A stretch of DNA of 64,000 nt from Fervidobacterium_A thailandense (GTDB lineage: Bacteria; Thermotogota; Thermotogae; Thermotogales; Fervidobacteriaceae): NCBI RefSeq assembly GCF_041505935.1, contig NZ_CP140110.1, one strand, 5' to 3'. The translations under genes and the position numbers were made by a program. This document shows positions 1 to 7,218 of the stretch, piece after piece. The stretch's first letter is position 1. Each line of letters opens with the position of its first letter. Under the pieces are notes generated by a model. That model was not told where the DNA came from and did not search any database. It saw only the letters and a list, made by a program, of their open reading frames with translations.

Positions 1-1157
1 ATGCGCGCACCGTCAATTCCAAACCTCCGCTGATACGATGGGATGATATCTGAAAGGTATTCCCAGAGCTCCCTGTTCGGAACTTTTCCCGGGAATTTGC
101 TGGATTTTACGACATCAAACAATACATACGGTGGCTGGTCTTCGGATACGTACTTCTGACTTTCAATTGGATGGTCGAGGTACAACCTCAGGAACGTCAC
201 GTCATCCCAAGTAGGCTGCGGATCGTTCACCCAATCCGAAAATCCGGGAGGTGTTATTATCCCAAACTCACGCGCGATGTTTGAAAGAATATCTCCCTTC
301 ATCTTCTTAACTCTTTCCCATTTCTTGGGATTTAATTTATCGGGAGAGTACGTGAATTTCGTGAGATGTTTTTTCACCTCGGGATTACTGTAAATTACCT
401 CTAAATCCTGCGGGTCCGGTATCTTGAATGGCAGCTCTGGTATGCGAGGTGGCTTGTAACTCGCAGCTTCCTCGACCTTGATCCAGTAGAACCAATCTGG
501 GTGCTCCCTGATCAAATCGCTGTCTCTTGCCGCAGTTCTTGGGATGAAATCCAAAACTACTCTGATACCAAGCATATGCGCCGCTTCCACAAGTGCTTTG
601 AATTGCTCTTCCGTGCTAATTCCCTTGAGCAACGGATCGGAATAACTCTCATCCAGTTCCATCGGGTTCTTAACCGCATACGGGGAACCGATCTCACCCT
701 TCTTAAATACGTCGCTCATTTTCGAGATGGGCAACATATAGAGCACGTTGATGCCCATGTTCCTCAGGTACGGCAAAAGTGCTATCATTTTCAGAAACGT
801 GCCAGATTCTTTGAATCCAAAGATATCTTCAGGTTCGAACGCACCAAATCCCTTGTGGTTGTACGCCACGGTGGCACGTGGAAGGGCTCCGTACATTTTG
901 GCCTTCCTCAACCAACTTGGATCCTTCTCCCCACGCAGCGTTGCCAACGATTTTGTGTAATCCTCGCCCGTGTCGTTCTTCAAGATATCTTCAATAATGA
1001 GATAGAAATACTCGTACGGATCGACGAAAACGTGGCTGTCCTTTTCGGAAACGGTTCCAGAATAGTTAGCAGGAAGCCATGCTTTCGGTACCGCGTAAAG
1101 TGGTTTCTTCTTGATATGGCTTTTCAGAAAGTCCGCCAACGCTTTTAGCTCATTCAC
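1..1157 (-). CDS. mmtA: Maltosyltransferase, GH13 (partial, C-terminus off window)
   Basis: The first 385 codons are present and the gene runs off the left edge. The start is GTG at 1157, with GGAGG about 8 nt upstream. The N-terminal segment LYAVPKAWLP, the stretch YGALPRATVAYNHKG and the strand VVLDFIPRTAARDSD match what I recall of Thermotoga maritima maltosyltransferase (about 640 aa). In that enzyme the GH13 region I reads DFIPRT instead of the usual DxVxNH. Known for the family: it moves maltosyl units between maltodextrins. Inferred here: cytoplasmic maltodextrin remodelling, since no signal peptide is visible. The catalytic Asp/Glu regions II to IV lie beyond the window and cannot be checked. 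Confidence 0.88.
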   Translation of the reverse strand, partial: MNELKALADFLKSHIKKKPLYAVPKAWLPANYSGTVSEKDSHVFVDPYEYFYLIIEDILKNDTGEDYTKSLATLRGEKDPSWLRKAKMYGALPRATVAYNHKGFGAFEPEDIFGFKESGTFLKMIALLPYLRNMGINVLYMLPISKMSDVFKKGEIGSPYAVKNPMELDESYSDPLLKGISTEEQFKALVEAAHMLGIRVVLDFIPRTAARDSDLIREHPDWFYWIKVEEAASYKPPRIPELPFKIPDPQDLEVIYSNPEVKKHLTKFTYSPDKLNPKKWERVKKMKGDILSNIAREFGIITPPGFSDWVNDPQPTWDDVTFLRLYLDHPIESQKYVSEDQPPYVLFDVVKSSKFPGKVPNRELWEYLSDIIPSYQRRFGIDGAR

Positions 1158-1197
1158 GATCGGTTCCTCCTTTCGAGCTTTGTTCGAAGCCGTGATT

Positions 1198-1203
1198 ATT
1201 ATA
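1198..1203 (-). promoter_or_regulatory. Extended -10 of the maltosyltransferase gene
   Basis: On the minus strand TATAAT is preceded by GTGTGG, giving TGGTATAAT, about 40 nt upstream of the GTG start at 1157. No convincing -35 is seen at the usual distance. The same extended -10 recurs at several other gene starts in this window. Confidence 0.6.
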
Positions 1204-1255
1204 CCACACGACAAAAAACTCGTTCAGCAAAAAATATACGTTCCAATCGGCGTAT

Positions 1256-1284
1256 TTGAAAAGTTCAAAATTTTGTGATAAAAT
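1256..1284 (+). promoter_or_regulatory. Promoter of the CDF transporter gene
   Basis: TTGAAA at 1256-1261 and TAAAAT at 1279-1284 are separated by 17 bp. Transcription would start near 1291, leaving a leader of about 65 nt before the coding region. Confidence 0.55.
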
Positions 1285-1354
1285 TTCTTTTGACGCGTGA
1301 GGAAAAGAAATTGATAAAAATTTCCAATCAGAGGTCCGAATTCGGAATTTTCGG

Positions 1355-2281
1355 GTGATAGACATGAGGAAGCAGCTTGAAAAGGAAAAGGGAATCATCC
1401 TCTTTTCAATAGCGATGACTGTTCTTTCATCGGTTCTTGGTATTTCCATCGGTTTGATAGCGAACTCCCAACTTGTTCTATTCGATGGTGTGTATTCACT
1501 TGTTAGTTTTGCCTTGTCCTTAACCTCGCTCTACACGGCAAAGTTCATGGCCAAGAACGACTGGAAACGATATCCTTTCGGAAAGGCGGCCGCCGAGCCT
1601 TTGGTTATGATATTCAACTACACCGCTCTCATCTTCCTCGCAGCACAGTTCATTTTCAACAACATCAAAACCATCCTCGAAGGTGGCCGTGAGGTGAGAA
1701 CTGGCATAGCTCTCATTTACGCAGTGATAACCACATCCATCTGCGCTGGGACTTATTTGATCATAAATAGATTTGCCAAGAACAGAAACTCTGGTTTGCT
1801 CCAAGTCGAGGCCGACGGTTGGTTGTACGATACTTACACAAGTCTTTCGGTTTTGCTGACGTTTCTTACCGCACGCGTCCTCTCAAAGTACGGTGTACTC
1901 ACCAACTATCTCCGGTTCATCGACCCAGCTGTTGTTATACTGTTTTCCGTTATGTTCATCAGGTGGTCGGTGAAGATGATTATAGAAGCCTCCAAAGAGA
2001 TATTGGCCGTCTCTGCTGACGATGAGCTCACCGATAAGCTCGAGGAGATCGTCGAGCAGATCGAGGAAGAGTACAAGATAAAGGAATCGTTCGTTAGGGT
2101 ATCGAGGGGTCGGCGAATCATCTGGGTGGAAATTGACTTTGTCGTGGATGATAACTCCCTTGTGAAAACTGTGAAAGACGAGGATGAGGTCAGGGCAAAA
2201 ATTTACGACGCACTGAAGATGGCCAAGTGCGACAAGTGGGTTACCATATCCTTCACCACCAAACGAAAGTGGGCAAAGTGA
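1355..2281 (+). CDS. Cation diffusion facilitator (CDF) family metal transporter
   Basis: A 308-residue protein with about six hydrophobic segments in the first 200 residues and a charged cytoplasmic C-terminal domain (about 210-308), the CDF architecture. TM2 carries FDGVYS and TM5 carries ADGWLYDTYTS, in the places where CDF proteins hold their metal-binding Asp/His residues. Several classical His/Asp positions are substituted, so the metal (Zn, Fe, Mn) cannot be predicted. The start may be GTG at 1355 or ATG at 1364, and neither has a strong ribosome-binding site. It stands alone, converging on the downstream dehydrogenase with only 24 nt between the stop codons. Confidence 0.8.
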   Translation: MIDMRKQLEKEKGIILFSIAMTVLSSVLGISIGLIANSQLVLFDGVYSLVSFALSLTSLYTAKFMAKNDWKRYPFGKAAAEPLVMIFNYTALIFLAAQFIFNNIKTILEGGREVRTGIALIYAVITTSICAGTYLIINRFAKNRNSGLLQVEADGWLYDTYTSLSVLLTFLTARVLSKYGVLTNYLRFIDPAVVILFSVMFIRWSVKMIIEASKEILAVSADDELTDKLEEIVEQIEEEYKIKESFVRVSRGRRIIWVEIDFVVDDNSLVKTVKDEDEVRAKIYDALKMAKCDKWVTISFTTKRKWAK

Positions 2282-2305
2282 CTAAGAAAAACCAACTTTA
2301 CAACT

Positions 2306-3382
2306 TTAGGCCGCGAAATGTTCGAAAACCTTTCTGTACACCCCCGCAATCCGCTCTTTGTCGAATCTTCCCGGTGTGTTCCTTAGGAGAAAGTCCTTAC
2401 TCATTTCGTCCGCCCAGCGTTCTATGTCCTCATCCGTTGCTGCAAAATTGAGCTTCACACCAAGCGTCTTAAGGTACGAGAGTAAATCTCCGTCGAAAAT
2501 CCTTTTCACCGTTTCTACTTTCGAAGTTTCGTAGTACTCCAAGCAGAACGGTAGTGACACGCTCGACGCTATGCCGTGCCTGAGACTTTTCTCCGTGGTC
2601 AACGGATTTCCCATCGCGTGGGAAATAGTTGTTCCCGTGTGCGCGATAGCCATTCCTGCCAACAAGGATGCTAAAGCCATGTTCTTGCGAAATTCCAGTT
2701 CGTCTGGAAATTCCAGGACTTTTGGTAAGTTCTCCTTGGCAAGGTTCAACGCCTGCAAGGAAATTTGCTCTGTTAGCGGGGCGGATTTGGTCGAAAGGAA
2801 GCTTTCCACCGCGTGCGAAAGCGCGTCCAAACCAGTTGAAAGGGTCACATCGCGATCGAGCGTAAGCGAATACCTCGGATCAACGAAGGCCACCTTGGGA
2901 ATCACACTTTCGTGCGCAAATCCTTTTTTCTTCCCAACCACAACCAAAACACTGTACGGTGTAACTTCGCTCCCGGTCCCGAAAGTCGTGGGAATGCAGA
3001 CCAAAGGCTTGGCTCTTGAGTATTTAAGAGGACTGAACAAATCGGAAGTTGTTAGGGACTTATTTTCCAAAAGCACAGCGACCGCTTTCCCGCAATCCAT
3101 CGCACTTCCGCCACCGATGGCCACGATAAGGTCCGGACCAAAGTTTCCAAGTTCGCTTATAATACGCTCGACGAGGGAAAGATCAGGATTTTCTTTGACC
3201 CGGTCGAAAATCAGAATTTCTTTTTCCTTTAAGTTTTCAAGAACATCGTTGAGTGCTCCGTTGAGCTTTGAACTCGCCCCGGTAATTACAAGCACGTGTG
3301 ACCCTAAACTGTTCAAGACCTGCCTGTTTTTCTTAACGGCTTCCTCCCCGAAGAATACCTTTGTCGGCACTTGAAAGGCCAT
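2306..3382 (-). CDS. Iron-containing alcohol dehydrogenase
   Basis: A 358-residue type III (iron) alcohol dehydrogenase of normal family length. The N-terminal nucleotide fold has the GGGSAMDCGKA loop. The C-terminal half has the metal-site segments DALSHAVESF and AHTGTTISHAMGN. Start ATG 3382 is chosen because CCTCCT (complement) at 3390-3395 is a good ribosome-binding site. An upstream in-frame start at 3415 would absorb that site. Family role: NAD(P)-dependent interconversion of alcohols and aldehydes; the substrate cannot be told. It is transcribed divergently from the riboflavin operon, whose promoter lies about 65 nt away. Confidence 0.87.
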   Translation of the reverse strand: MAFQVPTKVFFGEEAVKKNRQVLNSLGSHVLVITGASSKLNGALNDVLENLKEKEILIFDRVKENPDLSLVERIISELGNFGPDLIVAIGGGSAMDCGKAVAVLLENKSLTTSDLFSPLKYSRAKPLVCIPTTFGTGSEVTPYSVLVVVGKKKGFAHESVIPKVAFVDPRYSLTLDRDVTLSTGLDALSHAVESFLSTKSAPLTEQISLQALNLAKENLPKVLEFPDELEFRKNMALASLLAGMAIAHTGTTISHAMGNPLTTEKSLRHGIASSVSLPFCLEYYETSKVETVKRIFDGDLLSYLKTLGVKLNFAATDEDIERWADEMSKDFLLRNTPGRFDKERIAGVYRKVFEHFAA

Positions 3383-3416
3383 CCGCCCACCTCCTTTGAA
3401 ACCAACTCTATTCAAA

Positions 3417-3422
3417 ATTATA
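3417..3422 (-). promoter_or_regulatory. Extended -10 of the iron alcohol dehydrogenase gene
   Basis: Minus-strand TATAAT preceded by CATGG, about 35 nt upstream of ATG 3382. Its -35 region overlaps that of the divergent riboflavin promoter (TTGACA at 3446), so the two polymerases may compete. Confidence 0.55.
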
Positions 3423-3445
3423 CCATGTCCAGTTTTACATTGACG

Positions 3446-3474
3446 TTGACAATCCCGAGAGTACCGTGTATCAT
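3446..3474 (+). promoter_or_regulatory. Promoter of the riboflavin operon
   Basis: TTGACA at 3446-3451, a 17-bp spacer, then TATCAT at 3469-3474. The expected start near 3481 falls just before the first base of the FMN aptamer, so the riboswitch is at the 5' end of the mRNA. Confidence 0.85.
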
Positions 3475-3483
3475 ATTTGTGGT

Positions 3484-3606
3484 CGTATACTCTCGGGGCA
3501 GGGTGGAATTCCCGACCGGCGGTATAGCCCGCGAGCCCTCTTACGAGGGTTGATCCGGTGAAATTCCGGAGCCGACGGTGAAAGTCCGGATGGGAGAGAG
3601 TATACG
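3484..3606 (+). ncRNA. FMN riboswitch (RFN element)
   Basis: The sequence has the conserved RFN blocks: GGGGCAGGGTGGAATTCCC at the 5' side, then GACCGGCGGTA, AGCCCGCGAGC, GATCCGGTGAAATTCCG, GAGCCGACGGTGAAAGTCC and GGATGGGAGAGAG. The closing helix P1 pairs CGTATACTCTC (3484-3494) with GAGAGTATACG (3596-3606), 11 bp perfect. It sits directly upstream of a terminator hairpin and ribD, so FMN binding is expected to reduce expression of the riboflavin operon by premature termination. Confidence 0.97.
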
Positions 3607-3658
3607 ATGGCTATACGGATGTTCGGTACTTGTACCTCACATCCCTTGAGCTTAATTA

Positions 3659-3692
3659 AGCCCCGAGAGTTCTCTCGGGGCTTTAATTTTTT
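3659..3692 (+). terminator. Riboswitch-controlled intrinsic terminator
   Basis: The hairpin AGCCCCGAGAG/CTCTCGGGGCT is followed by TTAATTTTTT. It ends about 12 nt before the first possible ribD start. Its 5' arm is exactly complementary to part of the riboswitch P1 region, so formation of terminator or antiterminator should depend on the aptamer state. Confidence 0.92.
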
Positions 3693-3703
3693 AACTACGT
3701 TTA

Positions 3704-4810
3704 GTGTTGTGGATGGTGAAGGGTGTGTTCGAACATGAATTCGAGCTTGAAGACGTAAAGTTCATGAAACGCGCGTTGGTACTTGCAAAACGTGGAATAG
3801 GGTACGTGAATCCCAACCCTCCCGTGGGGGCTGTCATCGTTAAGGACGGGGCCATCGTTTCCGAGGGGTACCATGAGAGGTACGGTGGATTTCACGCGGA
3901 ACGCAACGCGATTTTGAGGGCCTTGGAACGCGGAGTTGATCTATCCGGAACGACGATGTACGTAACCCTCGAACCGTGTGATCACTATGGGAAAACACCA
4001 CCGTGCACGGATTTAATAATTGAAGCTGGTATTCGAAGGGTTATAGTTGCTTGCAGGGACCCGAACCCCGTTAGCGGTGATGGCATCTCAAAGCTACGAA
4101 ATGCCGGGATACACGTGGCGGTCGGACTTCTGGAAAGCGAGGCCAAAGAAGTTATGAAGTTTTTTATGAAATCAGTTGTTCAGAAACTTCCGTACGTTAC
4201 TCTAAAGTACGCAAGTTCGCTCGATGGAAAGATTGCAGACCGCGGTGGAAACTCAAAGTGGATAACCAACGAACTGAGAAAGATCGTTCACAAGCTTCGC
4301 AAAGAGCATATGGCTGTATTGGTCGGTGCGGGTACGGTTCTTAAAGACAATCCGCAGCTGAACATCAGATTAGTCAAATCGAAAAAACGTGCACCGATAA
4401 AAGTAATCCTCGACTGGGAAGGAAAGACTTTGCGCAAACGTGCCGAACTGAACGTTTACAGCCCGGAGTCTAAAGTGATAGTGTTCTCAAGGCTCGCTGA
4501 CTATCCTGTGGAAGAACACATCCGCGTCATAAATGTAAGGGAGCCTATCGAGATTTTGAAAACACTTTGGACACTCGGAGTAGATTCGATCCTGGTCGAG
4601 GGCGGTGCGGAGGTGTTCTCTCAATTTCTACCGTATGCGGACGAGATTTACGCGTTTTACGGCTTGAAAGTACTCGGTGATGGCAAAGGTATCTTCTCCG
4701 GAATCTCCAACACCATAGCCACTCCCTTCGAATATTGCATTACCAAGACCGTGGTGGCCAAAAACAGGTCCGAGTTTCTGGTGGTGATGAAGAGGTGTTC
4801 ACAGGGATAA
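3704..4810 (+). CDS. ribD: Riboflavin biosynthesis protein RibD (deaminase/reductase)
   Basis: A 368-residue bifunctional enzyme. The N-terminal deaminase domain (about 15-150) has the zinc motifs HAERNAI and PCDHYGKTPPC. The C-terminal reductase domain (about 155-368) has KYASSLDGKIA and the VEGGAEV segment. Family role: deaminates and reduces the pyrimidine formed from GTP. The start is uncertain: GTG 3704 gives this length, ATG 3713 is in frame, and the usual family start is near FMKRALVLAKRG at residue 20. No clear ribosome-binding site precedes it, because the terminator T-run ends at 3692. The end overlaps ribE by 16 nt. Confidence 0.95.
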   Translation: MLWMVKGVFEHEFELEDVKFMKRALVLAKRGIGYVNPNPPVGAVIVKDGAIVSEGYHERYGGFHAERNAILRALERGVDLSGTTMYVTLEPCDHYGKTPPCTDLIIEAGIRRVIVACRDPNPVSGDGISKLRNAGIHVAVGLLESEAKEVMKFFMKSVVQKLPYVTLKYASSLDGKIADRGGNSKWITNELRKIVHKLRKEHMAVLVGAGTVLKDNPQLNIRLVKSKKRAPIKVILDWEGKTLRKRAELNVYSPESKVIVFSRLADYPVEEHIRVINVREPIEILKTLWTLGVDSILVEGGAEVFSQFLPYADEIYAFYGLKVLGDGKGIFSGISNTIATPFEYCITKTVVAKNRSEFLVVMKRCSQG

Positions 4811-5400
4811 TTCAGAGTGTCCAACCGGGAAATTTGAGCGGTGGAGTCTTGAAAATCAAGCGTTGCTGGGATGATCTAAGCTTGGGTGAGAGTGTGGCTG
4901 TGAATGGAGTTTGTCTTACCGTTCGAAGCTTTGACAAAGACTTCGTGTACTTTGACGTCGGCCCTGAGACGATAGGGAGAAGCAATCTTTCAAAATGCAA
5001 GTTTTTCAATCTCGAGCGCGCGTTGAAGGTGGGGGATAGAATCTCCGGGCATTTCGTCACAGGGCATGTGGACGGAGTGATCAGGTTTTTGTCAAAATAC
5101 GTAAGCGGGAATTCCGTATTCTTCAAATTCGCCATGCCCAACGAACGGTACGCAATTGTTGAGAAAGGTTCGATCGCACTCAACGGTATAAGTCTCACAA
5201 TAGCAAAGGTTGACCTGGATTCGTTCATTGTGCAGGTGATTCCACATACACTTGAACAAACTAACTTAAAATATCTCAGTGTCGGGGATCCGGTGAATTA
5301 CGAGATAGACATCCTTGCTCGGTACCTGTACGGAGTCTTGAAAAACTCGAACGGAAAGGGAAAGGTGGAGGACGTAAAGTGGACAGCGGGAGAATGGTAA
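4795..5400 (+). CDS. ribE: Riboflavin synthase, alpha subunit type
   Basis: A 201-residue protein made of two lumazine-binding repeats. Repeat 1 begins (M)FTGIIQSV. Each repeat has the expected internal blocks: VAVNGVCLTV and GHFVTGHVDG in the first, IALNGISLTIA and HTLEQTNL in the second. The start is GTG 4795 inside the 3' end of ribD, fixed by the family N-terminus. An upstream in-frame start would add 20 unrelated residues. Reaction: dismutation of two lumazines to riboflavin. It overlaps ribD by 16 nt and ribBA by 22 nt, so translation is probably coupled. Confidence 0.96.
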   Translation: MFTGIIQSVQPGNLSGGVLKIKRCWDDLSLGESVAVNGVCLTVRSFDKDFVYFDVGPETIGRSNLSKCKFFNLERALKVGDRISGHFVTGHVDGVIRFLSKYVSGNSVFFKFAMPNERYAIVEKGSIALNGISLTIAKVDLDSFIVQVIPHTLEQTNLKYLSVGDPVNYEIDILARYLYGVLKNSNGKGKVEDVKWTAGEW

Positions 5401-6581
5401 ATCTGATTGAAATTGTCCGTGAACAGTTTCTGCAGGGCAAGCCTGTGATACTGATCGATCCAGAGCGCGAGGTGGAAGCTGATTTCGTCTATCCTGCCGA
5501 GTTAATAACTCCAGAGATCGTTGAGTTTGTAACAAAGTATGGCAAGGGACTTTTTTGTGTTGTGGGCCCTGAAAGTGAACTTATGGAACGCGGTTTTTTC
5601 AAGCTGCCATCCAACTACGGGGCGAATTACTTCGTTCCCGTCGATTTTCCATCAACAAAACTGGCAACGGGTATTCCGGCTTCCGAACGAGCCGTTACGT
5701 GCAACAAACTCGCCGATCGGAACACTATTCTGAAGGATTACAAATACCCCGGTCACGTGATACTCATAGGCGCGTCCTCTTTTTCCAAAAGAAAAGGGCA
5801 CAGTGAGTCATCGGTGGAGCTGGTCAGGATGGCCGGATTCAGTCCTTATTCTGTAATTGTTGAGATTCTGGATGAAAAAGGCGATTCTCACAACCTCGAA
5901 TATGCGTACGATATCGGGAAGCGTTTCGGGTTAACGGTACTCACGATACCGGAGGTTTGGTGGGAATACGTTCGTAGGGTACAACTTGTTACAGTTAAAG
6001 CACGTGCTTTCTTTCCAACAAAGTTCGGGACCTTCGAGATCGTATCTTTTGAAAACGAACTTGATTTTAAAGAACATTTCGCATTGGTAAAGAAGTACTG
6101 GGGTGTTCCCCTCGTCAGGATACACTCTGAATGTGTCACCGGTGATTGTTTGAGCTCTCTGAGATGCGATTGCGGTTCGCAGCTGGAACGGGCACTTGAG
6201 ATGATATATGCAAGCGGAGGTATTCTCCTTTACCTTAGACAGGAAGGAAGAGGCATCGGGCTCGCTTGGAAAGTTGCAGCGTACGAACTACAGGATAAGG
6301 GAATCGATACTTACGATGCCAACGTACAACTCGGTTTCAAACCTGACGAAAGGGACTACGCCATCGCCGCTCAGATGTTGAAAGCCCTCGGTGCTACCGA
6401 AATCAAGTTGTTGACGAACAATCCAGACAAGGTCACCCAACTCGAAGCTTACGGAGTGGTCGTTCGCGAACGTGTTCCGCTGTTTGGTAAGTTGAATAAG
6501 CACAACTTAAGGTACATAAAAACGAAGGTTGAGAAATTTGCCCACAAGATAGACGTCAGTAACTTGAATGTGGAGGGATAA
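5379..6581 (+). CDS. ribBA: RibBA: DHBP synthase / GTP cyclohydrolase II
   Basis: A 400-residue fusion. The GTP cyclohydrolase II half (about 205-400) is canonical: HSECVTGD, then LRCDCGSQL supplying the zinc cysteines, RQEGRGIGL and LLTNNPDKV. The dihydroxybutanone-phosphate synthase half (1-200) is divergent. The acidic loop reads EREVEADF instead of DRENEGD, and the later motif is KGHSESSVEL instead of RGHTEAAVDL. The metal-binding Glu residues and His are kept. Start GTG 5379 has GGAGG 7 nt upstream; ATG 5394 is an in-frame alternative. The gene supplies both branch precursors of riboflavin. Confidence 0.95.
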   Translation: MDSGRMVNLIEIVREQFLQGKPVILIDPEREVEADFVYPAELITPEIVEFVTKYGKGLFCVVGPESELMERGFFKLPSNYGANYFVPVDFPSTKLATGIPASERAVTCNKLADRNTILKDYKYPGHVILIGASSFSKRKGHSESSVELVRMAGFSPYSVIVEILDEKGDSHNLEYAYDIGKRFGLTVLTIPEVWWEYVRRVQLVTVKARAFFPTKFGTFEIVSFENELDFKEHFALVKKYWGVPLVRIHSECVTGDCLSSLRCDCGSQLERALEMIYASGGILLYLRQEGRGIGLAWKVAAYELQDKGIDTYDANVQLGFKPDERDYAIAAQMLKALGATEIKLLTNNPDKVTQLEAYGVVVRERVPLFGKLNKHNLRYIKTKVEKFAHKIDVSNLNVEG

Positions 6582-6584
6582 CCG

Positions 6585-7061
6585 ATGCAGGTGTTCGAGG
6601 GAATGTACAACGGAGAAGGACTAAGGTTTGGCATCATCGTCTCTAGATTCAACAGCACCGTGACTGAGCGACTTCTCGATGGAGCTCTTGATTGCTTAAA
6701 ACGACACGGGGTGAAGGACGAAGACATCGACATCGTCTGGGTTCCCGGTAGCGTCGAGGCTATTTACGCAATCAATTTGATGAGCAGGAAATCAGACAAG
6801 TACGACGCGTTAATCGTTCTGGCGGCGGTCATCCAAGGTGAGACTTACCATTTCAACATCGTGGCCAACGAGATTGGTAAAGCGGTGGCTCAGGCCAACC
6901 TTACCGGGGAAGTACCGGTAAGTTTCGGAGTACTTACCACCGAAACGGTGGAACAAGCACTTAACAGGGCGGGAATAAAATCCGGAAACAAAGGATTTGA
7001 GGCCGCGATGGCCGCACTTGAAATGGCGAATCTGAGGAAAGAGTTAATAGCCGGCAAGTAG
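6585..7061 (+). CDS. ribH: 6,7-dimethyl-8-ribityllumazine synthase
   Basis: A 158-residue protein, normal for the family. Recognisable blocks are GIIVSRFNSTVTERLLDGA, WVPGSVEAIYA, QGETYHFNIVANE (catalytic His) and FGVLTTETVEQALNRAG with GNKGFEAA. Two positions differ from the common consensus (GSVEAI for GAFEIP, QGETYHF for RGDTPHF) but the key His is present. The ATG is preceded by GGAGGGATAACC. It lies 3 nt after ribBA, closing the operon. Product: lumazine, the substrate of RibE. Confidence 0.96.
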   Translation: MQVFEGMYNGEGLRFGIIVSRFNSTVTERLLDGALDCLKRHGVKDEDIDIVWVPGSVEAIYAINLMSRKSDKYDALIVLAAVIQGETYHFNIVANEIGKAVAQANLTGEVPVSFGVLTTETVEQALNRAGIKSGNKGFEAAMAALEMANLRKELIAGK

Positions 7062-7069
7062 TGGGGATA

Positions 7070-7098
7070 TTGAAATGTGAACGATGACGTGGTATAAT
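7070..7098 (+). promoter_or_regulatory. Promoter of tRNA-Ser
   Basis: TTGAAA at 7070-7075, a 17-bp spacer, then TATAAT at 7093-7098 preceded by GTGG (extended -10). The start would fall near 7105, about 13 nt before the mature tRNA 5' end. The tRNA therefore has its own strong promoter after ribH. Confidence 0.85.
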
Positions 7099-7117
7099 AA
7101 GTAACGCGAACTTGGAC

Positions 7118-7207
7118 GGAGGCGTGTCCGAACTGGCTAAGGAGCCGGTCTTGAAAATCGGTGGTGGTCAAACCACCGTGTGGGTTCGAGTCCCACCGCC
7201 TCCGCCA
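7118..7207 (+). tRNA. tRNA-Ser (anticodon UGA)
   Basis: Acceptor arms GGAGGCG (7118-7124) and CGCCTCC (7197-7203) pair perfectly, followed by G and an encoded CCA (7205-7207). The anticodon loop CTTGAAA reads TGA. The variable arm is long (GGTGGTCAAACCACC), as expected for a type II serine tRNA. The T-loop contains GGTTCGAGTCC. It is 90 nt including CCA. Confidence 0.97.
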
Positions 7208-7218
7208 TTTTTATTTTT

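Noticed and set aside
501..1148. Open frame of 215 codons on the plus strand
   Set aside because: It lies antisense to the maltosyltransferase gene, whose minus-strand protein matches a known enzyme throughout.
2571..3374. Open frame of 267 codons on the plus strand
   Set aside because: Antisense shadow of the iron alcohol dehydrogenase; low-complexity Ser/Thr-rich translation and no ribosome-binding site.
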